Positions 1-7,974 of a DNA stretch of 64,000 nt are shown one piece after another. The notes below the pieces were generated by a model. The model had not been told where the DNA came from, searched no databases, and saw nothing but the letters and a program-made list of their open reading frames with translations. A program made the translations under genes and the position numbers. How positions within the stretch are numbered: position 1 is the first letter of the stretch; each line of letters opens with the position of its first letter. This DNA is from an uncultured Lachnospiraceae bacterium (GTDB taxonomy: Bacteria > Bacillota > Clostridia > Lachnospirales > Lachnospiraceae): positions 62,001 through 126,000 of the forward strand of contig CAKRVA010000001.1 of the NCBI GenBank assembly GCA_934408585.1. Direction: 5' to 3'.

Positions 1-266
1 GCCTCCACATCACCGCCAACCGTATTCAATAAAATCAATACCCCATCAATATTCTTGCTGTCTTCAATTGCAGCAAGCTGTGGCAGAATATGCTCATATT
101 TTGTTGTCTTTGAGTTGTTTCCAAGATTGTCATGCCCTTCAATTTCACCGATTACCGAAAGAAGGTGAATCGTATTTTCCTGTGCATTTTTATCCAATGT
201 CACATCTCCGGTCTGCTCAATCCGTTCCCGGCGATGTTCCTCTTCTTCCACCTTTTTATTTCCCAT
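1..266 (-). CDS. TepA/ClpP-like serine protease, N-terminal part (cut by left edge)
   Basis: Reading in from the left edge on the minus strand gives 88 residues of a ClpP/crotonase-fold protein of the TepA (translocation-enhancing) type. After a charged N-terminus come a strand ending VIGEIEGHD and the segment DGVLILLNTVGGDVEA, which is the typical first beta-alpha unit before the nucleophile serine. The serine and the rest of the fold lie outside the window. The ATG at 266 follows GAGGTG at a good distance. The family is assigned from these motifs; the substrate is unknown. Confidence 0.75.
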   Translation of the reverse strand, partial: MGNKKVEEEEHRRERIEQTGDVTLDKNAQENTIHLLSVIGEIEGHDNLGNNSKTTKYEHILPQLAAIEDSKNIDGVLILLNTVGGDVE

Positions 267-290
267 TCCACACCTCATTTCTTATCAAAT

Positions 291-323
291 AAAAAGCACC
301 GAATCCCTTCTGATTCGATGCTT
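291..323 (-). terminator. Rho-independent terminator of the membrane protein gene
   Basis: An 11-bp stem with one mismatch (AGCACCGAATC against GATTCGATGCT) has a 6-nt loop. On the minus strand it is followed by a run of five T. It sits just after the stop codon of the membrane protein gene and before the TepA-like gene. Confidence 0.8.
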
Positions 324-347
324 ATATTATGTGCAGAATATTTACTT

Positions 348-1532
348 CTATCCATCTGATTTATCGTCTGTATCCGTGTCTAAATCAAAACCGGCATCCA
401 AATCAATAATGTCAAAATCTCCCGTATCATCAATGTCAAATTCAAAATCCATGTCTTTTGCAACATGTTTTTTTGGTACAGGCAGCGGATTTTCCAGATA
501 TTTTATTACCCTTCCGTCTTCCGTCACGAAGCTGTCCGGTTCTTTTTCCGGTAATTTCTCCGGTGCCGACCCCTGTTTTACTTCAGGCTTCTTTTCTGCC
601 TCCATAAATTTCTTTTCTTCATTTTTATGTTTTTTTCTTTTTATTATTTTTGCAATTATCATAAGTAACAAAAGCAGCGCCAAAAGAAGTGCCGCATATT
701 TCCATTCCATTCCCTGACAAAATCCCATAATATCCTGATACTGTGCAGCCCACCATTCAAATTGCTTTGGCAGATATTTTCCGGATATTCCGGTGTATTT
801 CATAAGTGTTACAAACATGCCGAGTACCACACCTACAAACAAGATCATCCCCTGTGAAAAAGAAGACATAATCTGCTCTTTTTCCGGTAATTTTTTGTGT
901 AATTCTTTTTGTTCGGAAATTAATTTCCGGGTAATCGGATGATTCTCTTTTAAAATATATCCAATAATTATCACCAGCAGCCAGCCCATATAATTCCAGG
1001 TGCAAATCACGCCAAGATAAACACCGATTAAAATCAGGTACAACTCACATGGACTGCTTCTATGCCATCCTGCCCGATTGGAATAATGATAAAAGTGTGC
1101 GAGCAAAAAGAATAAAATCATAAAATGCAGTAAATAAAAGTTTAACGGTTCGATATTCCCCGCTGATTTTAGTATGGTGGGTAACAATGCCCAGATCGTT
1201 CCACCAATAAATGCCGCTGTCTTCCCCCACAAGTAGTAACATCCGCCCAGAAACAGGAAAATGGATACTACCTGCAAAAGTACCTGTATTACGAAAATAA
1301 CATGAATATAATTTCCGGTAAAACGCAGAATATCCGACAAAAAATTAGAGTATACAAAGGAAAGACCGGAAGAAAGCATCGGTTCGCTTTCTTCTGCCCT
1401 GATCATGGCGTTCTCATAAAATCCGTAAATATCCGTAACTGAATTCCAACCAAGGAAAAGATATAACCCACGAATTATAAGGACTGCCATGCCCCATATG
1501 AATATGGACAATTTCTGCCTTTTTCTATTCAT
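348..1532 (-). CDS. Polytopic membrane protein with acidic cytoplasmic tail
   Basis: About 394 residues and no firm family assignment. The N-terminal half has about six or seven hydrophobic segments, and another lies near residue 285. The layout resembles polytopic glycosyltransferase-like membrane proteins, but I see no catalytic motif. A Lys/Glu-rich linker follows, and the last 40 residues are strongly acidic (many Asp in a D-I-D-D pattern). The ATG at 1532 is preferred over an in-frame GTG at 1544, because GGGGGAAAGG lies directly before it. It is the last gene of the run corC-yebC-metY-this gene, 33 nt after metY. Confidence 0.6.
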   Translation of the reverse strand: MNRKRQKLSIFIWGMAVLIIRGLYLFLGWNSVTDIYGFYENAMIRAEESEPMLSSGLSFVYSNFLSDILRFTGNYIHVIFVIQVLLQVVSIFLFLGGCYYLWGKTAAFIGGTIWALLPTILKSAGNIEPLNFYLLHFMILFFLLAHFYHYSNRAGWHRSSPCELYLILIGVYLGVICTWNYMGWLLVIIIGYILKENHPITRKLISEQKELHKKLPEKEQIMSSFSQGMILFVGVVLGMFVTLMKYTGISGKYLPKQFEWWAAQYQDIMGFCQGMEWKYAALLLALLLLLMIIAKIIKRKKHKNEEKKFMEAEKKPEVKQGSAPEKLPEKEPDSFVTEDGRVIKYLENPLPVPKKHVAKDMDFEFDIDDTGDFDIIDLDAGFDLDTDTDDKSDG

Positions 1533-1565
1533 CCTTTCCCCCACATACTGTACTTTTTATGATTT

Positions 1566-2849
1566 TTAAATACAGCTTAATGCATGTTCCAAATCTGCAA
1601 TAATGTCTGTAACATTTTCAATGCCAACCGAAAAACGAATCAAATCTGGCGCAACTCCTGCCTCTTTCAACTGCTCATCCGTCATCTGGCGATGTGTATG
1701 GCTTGCCGGATGAAGGACACATGTTCTGGCATCTGCGACATGCGTTACAATTGCTGCCAGCTTTAAATGATCCATCATTTCTTCTGCTGCTTTTCGTCCA
1801 CCCTTTAATCCGAATGAAATAACACCACACGTTCCCTTTGGCATATATTTCTTGGCAAGTGCATGGTATTTATTAGAAGGTAATCCCGGATAATTTACCC
1901 AGGCAACCTTTTCATGCTGCTCCAAAAATTCTGCAACCTTCTGCGCATTATAGCAATGACGTTCCATACGAAGCGGTAATGTTTCCAAGCCAATATTTAA
2001 CAAAAAGGCATTCTGAGGTGACTGTATCGAACCAAGATCACGCATCAGCTGAACAGTTGCCTTTGTAATGTATGCACCCTTACCAAACTTCTCCACATAG
2101 GTAATTCCATGATAAGACTCATCCGGTTCACATAGTCCCGGGAATTTATCCGGATATTTTGAAAAATCAAAATTACCGGAATCAACAATTGCCCCACCAA
2201 CAGTCATGGCATGTCCATCCATATACTTTGTCGTAGAATGTGTTACAATATCCGCGCCAAATTGGAATGGATTACAATTAATCGGGGTTGCAAATGTATT
2301 ATCTACCATAAGTGGAACCTGATGTTCATGTGCTGCTTTTGCGAATTTTTCAATATCAAGCACTACAAGTGCCGGATTGGCAATGGTTTCTGCCATTACA
2401 CATTTTGTATTCGGGCGAAATGCCTTGTTTAATTCTTCCACCGGTGAATCCGGATCAACAACCGTACATTCAATCCCCATCTTCTTCATGGTAACGGTAA
2501 TCAGATTAAAGGTGCCTCCGTAAACTGTTGAGGAAAGTACCACATGATCACCTGCTTCACAGATATTGAAAATAGCATAATAATTCGCAGCCTGTCCGGA
2601 AGAAGTCAGCATAGCAGCTACTCCGCCTTCCAGCTCACATATTTTCTGTGCAACAAAATCATTCGTCGGATTCTGTAATCTTGTATAGAAATATCCGCTT
2701 TCTTCCAAATCGAACAATTTTCCCATCTGCTCGGATGTTTCATATTTAAACGTTGTACTCTGATAAATCGGGAGAATTCTTGGTTCTCCGTTTTTCGGTT
2801 TCCATCCGGACTGAATACAGATGGTTTCTTTTTGAAAATTATTACTCAT
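1566..2849 (-). CDS. metY: O-acetylhomoserine sulfhydrylase (aminocarboxypropyltransferase)
   Basis: A PLP enzyme of the Cys/Met metabolism family. It makes homocysteine from O-acetylhomoserine and sulfide in the cytosol. At about 427 residues it has the length of the MetY group and is longer than cystathionine synthases. The motifs SSGQAANYYAIF, AETIANPALVVLDIE and the PLP-lysine region THSTTKYMDGH (Lys near residue 207) are intact. The ATG at 2849 is chosen over an in-frame TTG six bases upstream, because AAAGGGG is well spaced only from the ATG. It follows yebC by 23 nt. No SAM riboswitch or T-box lies in that gap, so it appears to be driven from the corC promoter. Confidence 0.9.
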   Translation of the reverse strand: MSNNFQKETICIQSGWKPKNGEPRILPIYQSTTFKYETSEQMGKLFDLEESGYFYTRLQNPTNDFVAQKICELEGGVAAMLTSSGQAANYYAIFNICEAGDHVVLSSTVYGGTFNLITVTMKKMGIECTVVDPDSPVEELNKAFRPNTKCVMAETIANPALVVLDIEKFAKAAHEHQVPLMVDNTFATPINCNPFQFGADIVTHSTTKYMDGHAMTVGGAIVDSGNFDFSKYPDKFPGLCEPDESYHGITYVEKFGKGAYITKATVQLMRDLGSIQSPQNAFLLNIGLETLPLRMERHCYNAQKVAEFLEQHEKVAWVNYPGLPSNKYHALAKKYMPKGTCGVISFGLKGGRKAAEEMMDHLKLAAIVTHVADARTCVLHPASHTHRQMTDEQLKEAGVAPDLIRFSVGIENVTDIIADLEHALSCI

Positions 2850-2872
2850 TGGCAAGCCCCTTTCCGGTTTAT

Positions 2873-3601
2873 CTATTCATCCCAATTGTGATATACTGCC
2901 TGTACGTCATCATCTTCATCCAGCAAATCAAGTGTTCTTTGAAGATTCTTTACTGCTGTTTCGTCTGTAAGCTCCACATAATTCTGAGGAATCATGGTCA
3001 CTTCAGAAGATACCATCTGAATTCCTGCTTCCTGAAGTGCCTGTAAAACAGCATCAAAATCTTCCGGAGAAGTAAGGATTTCAAAGCTATCCTCTTCTTC
3101 GGCAAAATCTTCTGCTCCGGCATCCAGTGCCATCATCATGAGTTCGTCAGCATCTCCCTCATAATCTTCTTTATCAATGATAATCTGTCCCTTTTTATCG
3201 AACATAAAGGAAACACATCCCGGAGTTCCAACATTTCCGTTTCCCTTTGTAAAAGCATTTCTTACGTTTGCTGCAGTACGGTTCTGATTGTCGGTAAGTG
3301 CATCTACAATAATTGCAATTCCGTTTGGTCCGTATCCTTCATATGTAACATACTTATAATTTACATTTCCGGCATCTCCGGCTGCTTTTTTGATTCCACG
3401 GTCAATCGTATCGTTTGGCATATTGTTTGCCTTTGCCTTGGCAATTACCTGTGCAAGCTTAGAGTTGTTTGCCGGATCCGGTCCACCCTCTTTTACCGCA
3501 ACTGCAATTTCTCTTCCGAGAATCGTAAAGATTTTTCCTTTTGCAGCATCATTTTTCTCTTTTTTGTGCTTAATGTTTGCAAATTTTGAATGTCCTGACA
3601 T
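2873..3601 (-). CDS. YebC/PmpR family protein
   Basis: A 242-residue YebC/TACO1-family protein that starts with the family signature MSGHSKFANIKHKKEKNDAAKG and has the usual three-domain length. Members have been described as transcription regulators (PmpR) and, more recently, as ribosome-associated factors that relieve stalling at proline stretches. Which role applies here cannot be told from sequence. It starts 3 nt after the corC stop codon, so it is translationally close to corC. Confidence 0.92.
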   Translation of the reverse strand: MSGHSKFANIKHKKEKNDAAKGKIFTILGREIAVAVKEGGPDPANNSKLAQVIAKAKANNMPNDTIDRGIKKAAGDAGNVNYKYVTYEGYGPNGIAIIVDALTDNQNRTAANVRNAFTKGNGNVGTPGCVSFMFDKKGQIIIDKEDYEGDADELMMMALDAGAEDFAEEEDSFEILTSPEDFDAVLQALQEAGIQMVSSEVTMIPQNYVELTDETAVKNLQRTLDLLDEDDDVQAVYHNWDE

Positions 3602-3604
3602 TTT

Positions 3605-4507
3605 TTATTCTCCTCTTTTTATCTGTTCTTTCTCTTCTTCGTGCTTTTCCTCTTCTACCTTGGTAACAAGCACGCTTTTTATCATTTTATGCTCTACAGA
3701 AAGGATTTTAAAATTATACCCATCGACGGTTATGGAAAAATCCTCGTTTTCTTCCGGAATCCGATCCATCTTGGAAATCAGGAAGCCATTCAGCGTATCA
3801 AATTCTTCCTCATGGAAAGAAATATGAAAACGCTCTTCCAATTCCTCCAAAGGGGTAATTCCTTCTATAATATACTCATCCTTATTTCCGGTTTCTTCAA
3901 TATGCTCCTCATCCTTGTCGTATTCATCCATGATGTTTCCGACAATCTCCTCCAGGATATCTTCCATTGCAAGAATTCCCTTCGTCTGCCCATACTCATC
4001 TACAACGATGACCATCTGTGTCTTCAGACGCTGCATCGTACGGAATAAGTCCGCAATATTCTTTGTTTCCGGAACAAACATTGCCTCTCTTACAAGCCCA
4101 CTGATATCCTTAATTTTACGCTGCGCATTTTCTCCCTTGCGCTGCGCCAATATGGCATCGCGGAAATGTAAGATTCCAACAATATTATCAATATTCTCAT
4201 TATATACGGGAAAACGGCTTTTTCCTGCCTCAAGCATCTGGCTTATGGCATCATCAAGAAGCGTTTCATTATCGATTGCAAGAATATTCTTACGATTTGT
4301 CATGATATCATGGGCTTCTTTATCACCAAATTCAAAGATATTTGTAATCATCTCTGCTTCGGTATCAAGCAATACCCCCTGCTCATGTCCTTCGTTGACC
4401 ATAGAAATGATTTCTTCTGTTACATCATCGGCATTATCCCCGTTTTTCTTTCCAAGCGAGCGAAAAAAGCTTTTGATTGAATTCGCCGCAGGTCCGGCTT
4501 CTTCCAT
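3605..4507 (-). CDS. CorC/YbeX-like CBS domain protein
   Basis: A 300-residue protein with an N-terminal helical segment, a CBS pair at about residues 65-190 (landmarks FPVYNENIDNIVGILHFRD and QMVIVVDEYGQTKGILAMEDILEEIVG), and a C-terminal CorC_HlyC domain at about 205-290. It lacks the DUF21 membrane domain of full-length CNNM/HlyC transporters. That matches the E. coli CorC/YbeX layout and is not a truncation. A role in Mg2+/Co2+ efflux or ribosome homeostasis is family knowledge only. The ATG at 4507 follows AAAGGAG by 8 nt, and it is the first gene of the operon. Confidence 0.85.
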   Translation of the reverse strand: MEEAGPAANSIKSFFRSLGKKNGDNADDVTEEIISMVNEGHEQGVLLDTEAEMITNIFEFGDKEAHDIMTNRKNILAIDNETLLDDAISQMLEAGKSRFPVYNENIDNIVGILHFRDAILAQRKGENAQRKIKDISGLVREAMFVPETKNIADLFRTMQRLKTQMVIVVDEYGQTKGILAMEDILEEIVGNIMDEYDKDEEHIEETGNKDEYIIEGITPLEELEERFHISFHEEEFDTLNGFLISKMDRIPEENEDFSITVDGYNFKILSVEHKMIKSVLVTKVEEEKHEEEKEQIKRGE

Positions 4508-4540
4508 TTTGTCATCTCCTTTGTATAAAATATCAAATTA

Positions 4541-4569
4541 AACTATATCATTTCCGATTCTTATCGTCA
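4541..4569 (-). promoter_or_regulatory. Sigma-A promoter of corC-yebC-metY operon
   Basis: On the minus strand TTGACG and TATAGT are separated by exactly 17 nt. The transcript would start about 30 nt before the corC ATG. Both hexamers match the consensus at 5 of 6 positions. Confidence 0.75.
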
Positions 4570-4589
4570 AGGGAGCCTCACGGTCTGTT

Positions 4590-4931
4590 CTATGTATTCA
4601 ACTCCAGACTAATCATGAGTCCACGGTTCACCTGTTTCATTAAATGGTCATCCAGATGGCATACCCGGTCCTTTAATCTTTTTTTATCAACCGTACGCAG
4701 CTGTTCCAGCAAAATCACGGAATCACGCTCCATATCATATTTATCTGCACTCAGTTCAATATGCGTAGGCAGCTTTGCCTTATTCATCTTTGAGGTAATG
4801 GCTGCCACAATCAATGTCGGGCTATGCCTGTTTCCCACATCATTCTGTACGATAAGCACCGGGCGGATACCTCCCTGTTCTGAACCTACCACCGGTCTTA
4901 AATCACAATAATAAACATCTCCACGTTTCAT
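4590..4931 (-). CDS. mazF: MazF/NdoA-type endoribonuclease toxin
   Basis: A 113-residue MazF/PemK-fold mRNA interferase. The signature MKRGDVYYCDLRPVVGSEQGG followed by RPVLIVQND is intact, as are the strand LIVAAITSK and the C-terminal LLEQLRTVDKKRL segment typical of Bacillus NdoA. Family members cut mRNA at short sequences such as UACAU. The start follows GGGG by 6 nt. The gene lies 97 nt after nnr on the same strand. The usual CopG-like antitoxin gene is not found directly upstream. Confidence 0.9.
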   Translation of the reverse strand: MKRGDVYYCDLRPVVGSEQGGIRPVLIVQNDVGNRHSPTLIVAAITSKMNKAKLPTHIELSADKYDMERDSVILLEQLRTVDKKRLKDRVCHLDDHLMKQVNRGLMISLELNT

Positions 4932-5028
4932 AATATCCCCTTCATTTCCAATAGGTTTTCCTTTTCGTAGTGTAAGTATTACCCGATTGTCCGAAAGGTA
5001 TTCATCCGTGTTTTGTATTTTCAGAGCC

Positions 5029-6510
5029 TTACCGCATATATTTCCACAATTCTTCCAGAATATCTGATGCCAGCATTCCCCTGGTTCCTTTTTTTACTGC
5101 CGCATCATCTCCTGCCATTCCATGCAGGAACACTCCTGTACATGCTGCATCAAAACCACTCATTCCCTGTGCCATCAGACTGCCAATCACACCGGTAAGG
5201 ACATCCCCGCTCCCGGCAGTTGCCATACCATTGTTTCCCGAAGAATTATAATAAACAGGTAAATTATCTCCCTCATTTACCATCGTGACTGCATCTTTTG
5301 ATACTACCACGCTGTGTAACCGGGTGGCAGTTATTTTTAAAAGAGTTTCCCGTTCCATCTGATATTGTTCCATGGAACTTTTTGTTAGTCTTACAAATTC
5401 CATGGGATGTGGAGTAAGAATTACCTGCCCCTGTACTTTCCGGCTATATTCACAGAGTAATTCCTGTAACTCCATATGTTCTGCAAGCAGATTAATTGCA
5501 TCCGCATCCAATACCATATGATGTGGCTTACTATTGAAAATTTTATTCAACGTATCGTAAGCCATCCTGCTTTTTCCGATTCCGGGACCTGCCACAATCA
5601 CGTCTGCCCAATTGATTGCTTCGTCTATACTTTCGGTCAGCATTGCCTCCGGAAGTGCTGTCTGTATCGGCACCCAGTTTTCTTTTGCCGTAAATATCTT
5701 TACCATCCCGGCTCCTGTTGCCAGAATCGCCCTTGCACACAAAATTGCTGCACCACTGATTTCCGTACTGCCTGCATAAAGAAATACCTTCCCAAAGGTT
5801 CCCTTATGTCCTGCCGGATTTCTTCTTGGCAAAAGCTTCTCAACCTCACACTTTTCGTAAGAAAAAGCAGTATCCTTTTTTATTCCGAAAGCTTCTATTC
5901 CAACATCCTTAACAACCACATCCCCACAATATTCCCTTGCCGGATAAAGCATATGCGCTCTTTTTAAATATTGAAAGGTAATGGTTACATCCGCTTTTAC
6001 TGCTTCCGTCATGACTTTTCCGGCATCTGTATCAATTCCGGTAGGTAAATCAACCGCATATACCCTTGTTCCGCTTTTTCTGCAATCATTGATTTTCCGG
6101 ATAACTTCCGGGTACGGACTGCGGAGTTCTCCGGAAATACCAATCCCAAGCAATGCATCTATAATAATATCATATTCTTCCTGTGGCCATTTGTCACAGA
6201 TGGGAAAACCCATATTTTTCACAATTTTTTCCTGTAAAAGAGCCTCTGTAGAAGCTGCCTTTACCGGCATATAAATAGTAACCCTTTTCCCAGTGCGTGC
6301 AAGAAGTCTGCCAATTGCAAGACCATCCCCACCGTTATTTCCTTTTCCTGCGACCACAAGAATATTCCCGCATTCCGGCTCCCGGTTTAAAAGCTCCTCC
6401 ACAACCGAAAGTGCCGCACGTTCCATAAGCACCATCGCTGGAATTCCAATCCGTTCTATCGTTCCGTTATCACAGTTTTTCATTTCTGATGCACTAAGTA
6501 GATATCTCAT
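5029..6510 (-). CDS. nnr: Bifunctional NAD(P)HX epimerase/dehydratase
   Basis: A 493-residue fusion that repairs hydrated NAD(P)H. The N-terminal YjeF epimerase domain (about 1-215) has VVAGKGNNGGDGLAIGRLLA and the acidic pair near DALLGIGISG. The C-terminal ribokinase-like dehydratase domain (about 225-490) has GHKGTFGKVFLYAGS, VVAGPGIGKS, LTPHPMEF and the nucleotide loop GNNGMATAGSGDVLTG. Length and domain order are normal for the family. It lies upstream of mazF and downstream of a coiled-coil gene and rex, so NAD(H)-linked functions sit together. Confidence 0.93.
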   Translation of the reverse strand: MRYLLSASEMKNCDNGTIERIGIPAMVLMERAALSVVEELLNREPECGNILVVAGKGNNGGDGLAIGRLLARTGKRVTIYMPVKAASTEALLQEKIVKNMGFPICDKWPQEEYDIIIDALLGIGISGELRSPYPEVIRKINDCRKSGTRVYAVDLPTGIDTDAGKVMTEAVKADVTITFQYLKRAHMLYPAREYCGDVVVKDVGIEAFGIKKDTAFSYEKCEVEKLLPRRNPAGHKGTFGKVFLYAGSTEISGAAILCARAILATGAGMVKIFTAKENWVPIQTALPEAMLTESIDEAINWADVIVAGPGIGKSRMAYDTLNKIFNSKPHHMVLDADAINLLAEHMELQELLCEYSRKVQGQVILTPHPMEFVRLTKSSMEQYQMERETLLKITATRLHSVVVSKDAVTMVNEGDNLPVYYNSSGNNGMATAGSGDVLTGVIGSLMAQGMSGFDAACTGVFLHGMAGDDAAVKKGTRGMLASDILEELWKYMR

Positions 6511-6520
6511 ATTATTACTA

Positions 6521-6551
6521 AAGCGTCATAATCCAGATGGTCATGACGCTT
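6521..6551 (-). terminator. Possible hairpin terminator after the coiled-coil gene
   Basis: A perfect 9-bp stem (AAGCGTCAT against ATGACGCTT) lies between the coiled-coil gene and nnr. The T-tract on the minus strand is weak (TTTAGTAATAAT), so it may only attenuate transcription or stabilise the mRNA. Confidence 0.4.
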
Positions 6552-6557
6552 CCTTTC

Positions 6558-7166
6558 TTATTCTTCTTTACTATATTTCATATCAAACAGCTCAATTACT
6601 TCTGCGCCAAAAATATCATGCATATAGGAATATAATTCCTGGTTCATAATTTCCTTTTCCTGTTTACGAATCAGCCTTTTTTTCAATTCCACACGAATCT
6701 GCGCAACCCATTTTGCCGTATCTTCAATTTCTTTTTCATTATTTTTCAACGTGTCATAGCAGGTTTCCATCGTAAGCAGCATCAATTCTCTGTTTACCGA
6801 TTCAATTTTTTGCGGAAGCTCCAGCTGTTCCTCTTCATATTCTTCCAGCTTTTCGTTACAGTCATTAATAAGACGCTTATTTTCCTCCAGCTTTTTTACT
6901 GCTTTCTCGTCATTTCCTTCCGCAGCATTTTCTGCTGACTCCATGATTTCCTGCATCAGACGTTTTTTCAGTTTACGGATTTCTTTTGATTCCGTATTTA
7001 CTTTTCCCTGCTTTTTTAAAAGCTCATTCAGTTCCTCCTCAAGACGTTTAATCCCCTTATTGGGTGATGTCTGGGTAAACAACTGATGCCATTTGTTATC
7101 CAATGTCAAAATCGGAATTTTCTTATTTACTAAAGCAGGAATAAAAACTTCATCTTTTCTTGACAT
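6558..7166 (-). CDS. Coiled-coil protein of unknown function
   Basis: A 202-residue soluble protein with no family I recognise. The first 30 residues look globular (FIPALVNKKIPILTLDNKWHQLF). Residues of about 35-130 are a long Glu/Lys-rich heptad-like region, probably a coiled coil, and a second helical stretch ends in DIFGAEVIELFDMKYSKEE. No membrane segment or catalytic motif is visible. It lies 29 nt downstream of rex on the same strand and 47 nt before nnr, so it is probably co-transcribed with rex. Confidence 0.6.
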   Translation of the reverse strand: MSRKDEVFIPALVNKKIPILTLDNKWHQLFTQTSPNKGIKRLEEELNELLKKQGKVNTESKEIRKLKKRLMQEIMESAENAAEGNDEKAVKKLEENKRLINDCNEKLEEYEEEQLELPQKIESVNRELMLLTMETCYDTLKNNEKEIEDTAKWVAQIRVELKKRLIRKQEKEIMNQELYSYMHDIFGAEVIELFDMKYSKEE

Positions 7167-7195
7167 CTAAGAATCCCTCCCGGGTATCCCATGGA

Positions 7196-7837
7196 TTAAA
7201 TATTCTCGGTCTCATAACGGTTAATATTATAACTCAGTTTCATTAAAGAATCCGAAAGATGTACATTCTCTACCTGAATGTTCGCCGGCAGATTCAAATC
7301 CAGATGTGCAAAATTCCATATACCCTTTATCCCAAGTGTTGCCAGTTTTTCTGCCACAGCCAATGCACTTGTTTTTGGAATCGTCAATACGGCAATATCA
7401 ATATTGTTTTCCCGTACAAAATCTTCCAATTTCTCCATCGGACTTACTTCCATGTCCCGGATTTTCTTTCCGAACAACTCCGGATTATTATCAAAAATAC
7501 CCTTAAACAAAAATCCTCTGCGTTCAAAATTCATATAATTTGCAAGAGCCTGTCCTAAATTACCTGCACCGATAATAATCAGATTATGCTTTTTATCCAT
7601 ACCAAGAATTTTACCAATTTCTTCGTACAGATACTCAACCTTATAGCCGTATCCCTGTTGTCCAAATCCACCAAAGTTATTAAAATCCTGTCGAATCTGG
7701 GATGCTGTCACTTTCATTATGGTACTCAATTCCTGAGAAGAGATTCGCTCAATACCCTCGTCCTTCAATTCTCCCAGGTAACGAAAATATCTAGGCAAAC
7801 GACCGATAACTGCTTGTGAAATTTCTTTATTATCCAA
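7196..7837 (-). CDS. rex: Redox-sensing transcriptional repressor Rex
   Basis: A 213-residue Rex protein with an N-terminal winged helix (about 1-80, including RISSQELSTIMKVTASQIRQDFNNFG) and a Rossmann NAD(H)-binding domain with the glycine loop IIGAGNLGQALANY. Rex represses fermentation and electron-transfer genes and is released by NADH. The start codon is TTG at 7837, with AGGGGG 8 nt upstream. A Rex-like operator overlaps its own -35 box, so autoregulation is likely. Rnf, nnr and PEP carboxykinase in this window are plausible members of the same redox network (inference). Confidence 0.93.
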   Translation of the reverse strand: MDNKEISQAVIGRLPRYFRYLGELKDEGIERISSQELSTIMKVTASQIRQDFNNFGGFGQQGYGYKVEYLYEEIGKILGMDKKHNLIIIGAGNLGQALANYMNFERRGFLFKGIFDNNPELFGKKIRDMEVSPMEKLEDFVRENNIDIAVLTIPKTSALAVAEKLATLGIKGIWNFAHLDLNLPANIQVENVHLSDSLMKLSYNINRYETENI

Positions 7838-7868
7838 CGTTAAAGCCCCCTGTGTTATTTCTAAAATA

Positions 7869-7897
7869 ATAATATCTCACTGTTAAAATATTGTCAA
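7869..7897 (-). promoter_or_regulatory. rex promoter with overlapping Rex operator
   Basis: On the minus strand TTGACA and TATTAT are separated by 17 nt, an almost perfect sigma-A promoter. An 18-nt Rex-like palindrome at 7880-7897 (halves TTGACAA and TTAACAG, 4-nt spacer) covers the -35 box and part of the spacer. Against the clostridial Rex consensus (TTGTTAA, 4 nt, TTAACAA) the halves match at 5/7 and 6/7 positions. Confidence 0.7.
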
Positions 7898-7916
7898 TAA
7901 ATTGCCCCTGAATACA

Positions 7917-7945
7917 TTGACTTTCCGCTCCTAAATTTGTAAACT
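7917..7945 (+). promoter_or_regulatory. Probable promoter of the GGDEF fusion gene
   Basis: TTGACT and TAAACT are separated by 17 nt, 30 nt before the start codon. The -10 hexamer is only 4/6, so this is moderate evidence. It is divergent from the rex promoter. Confidence 0.45.
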
Positions 7946-7974
7946 CAAAGTAGTATATATAAAGGAGATTCTCA

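Noticed and set aside
2850..2872. SAM riboswitch or T-box before metY
   Set aside because: Only 23 nt separate yebC and metY, too short for either element.
4932..5028. Short antitoxin gene before mazF
   Set aside because: The only ATG-initiated minus-strand frame in the gap stops after 8 codons, so no antitoxin can be supported.
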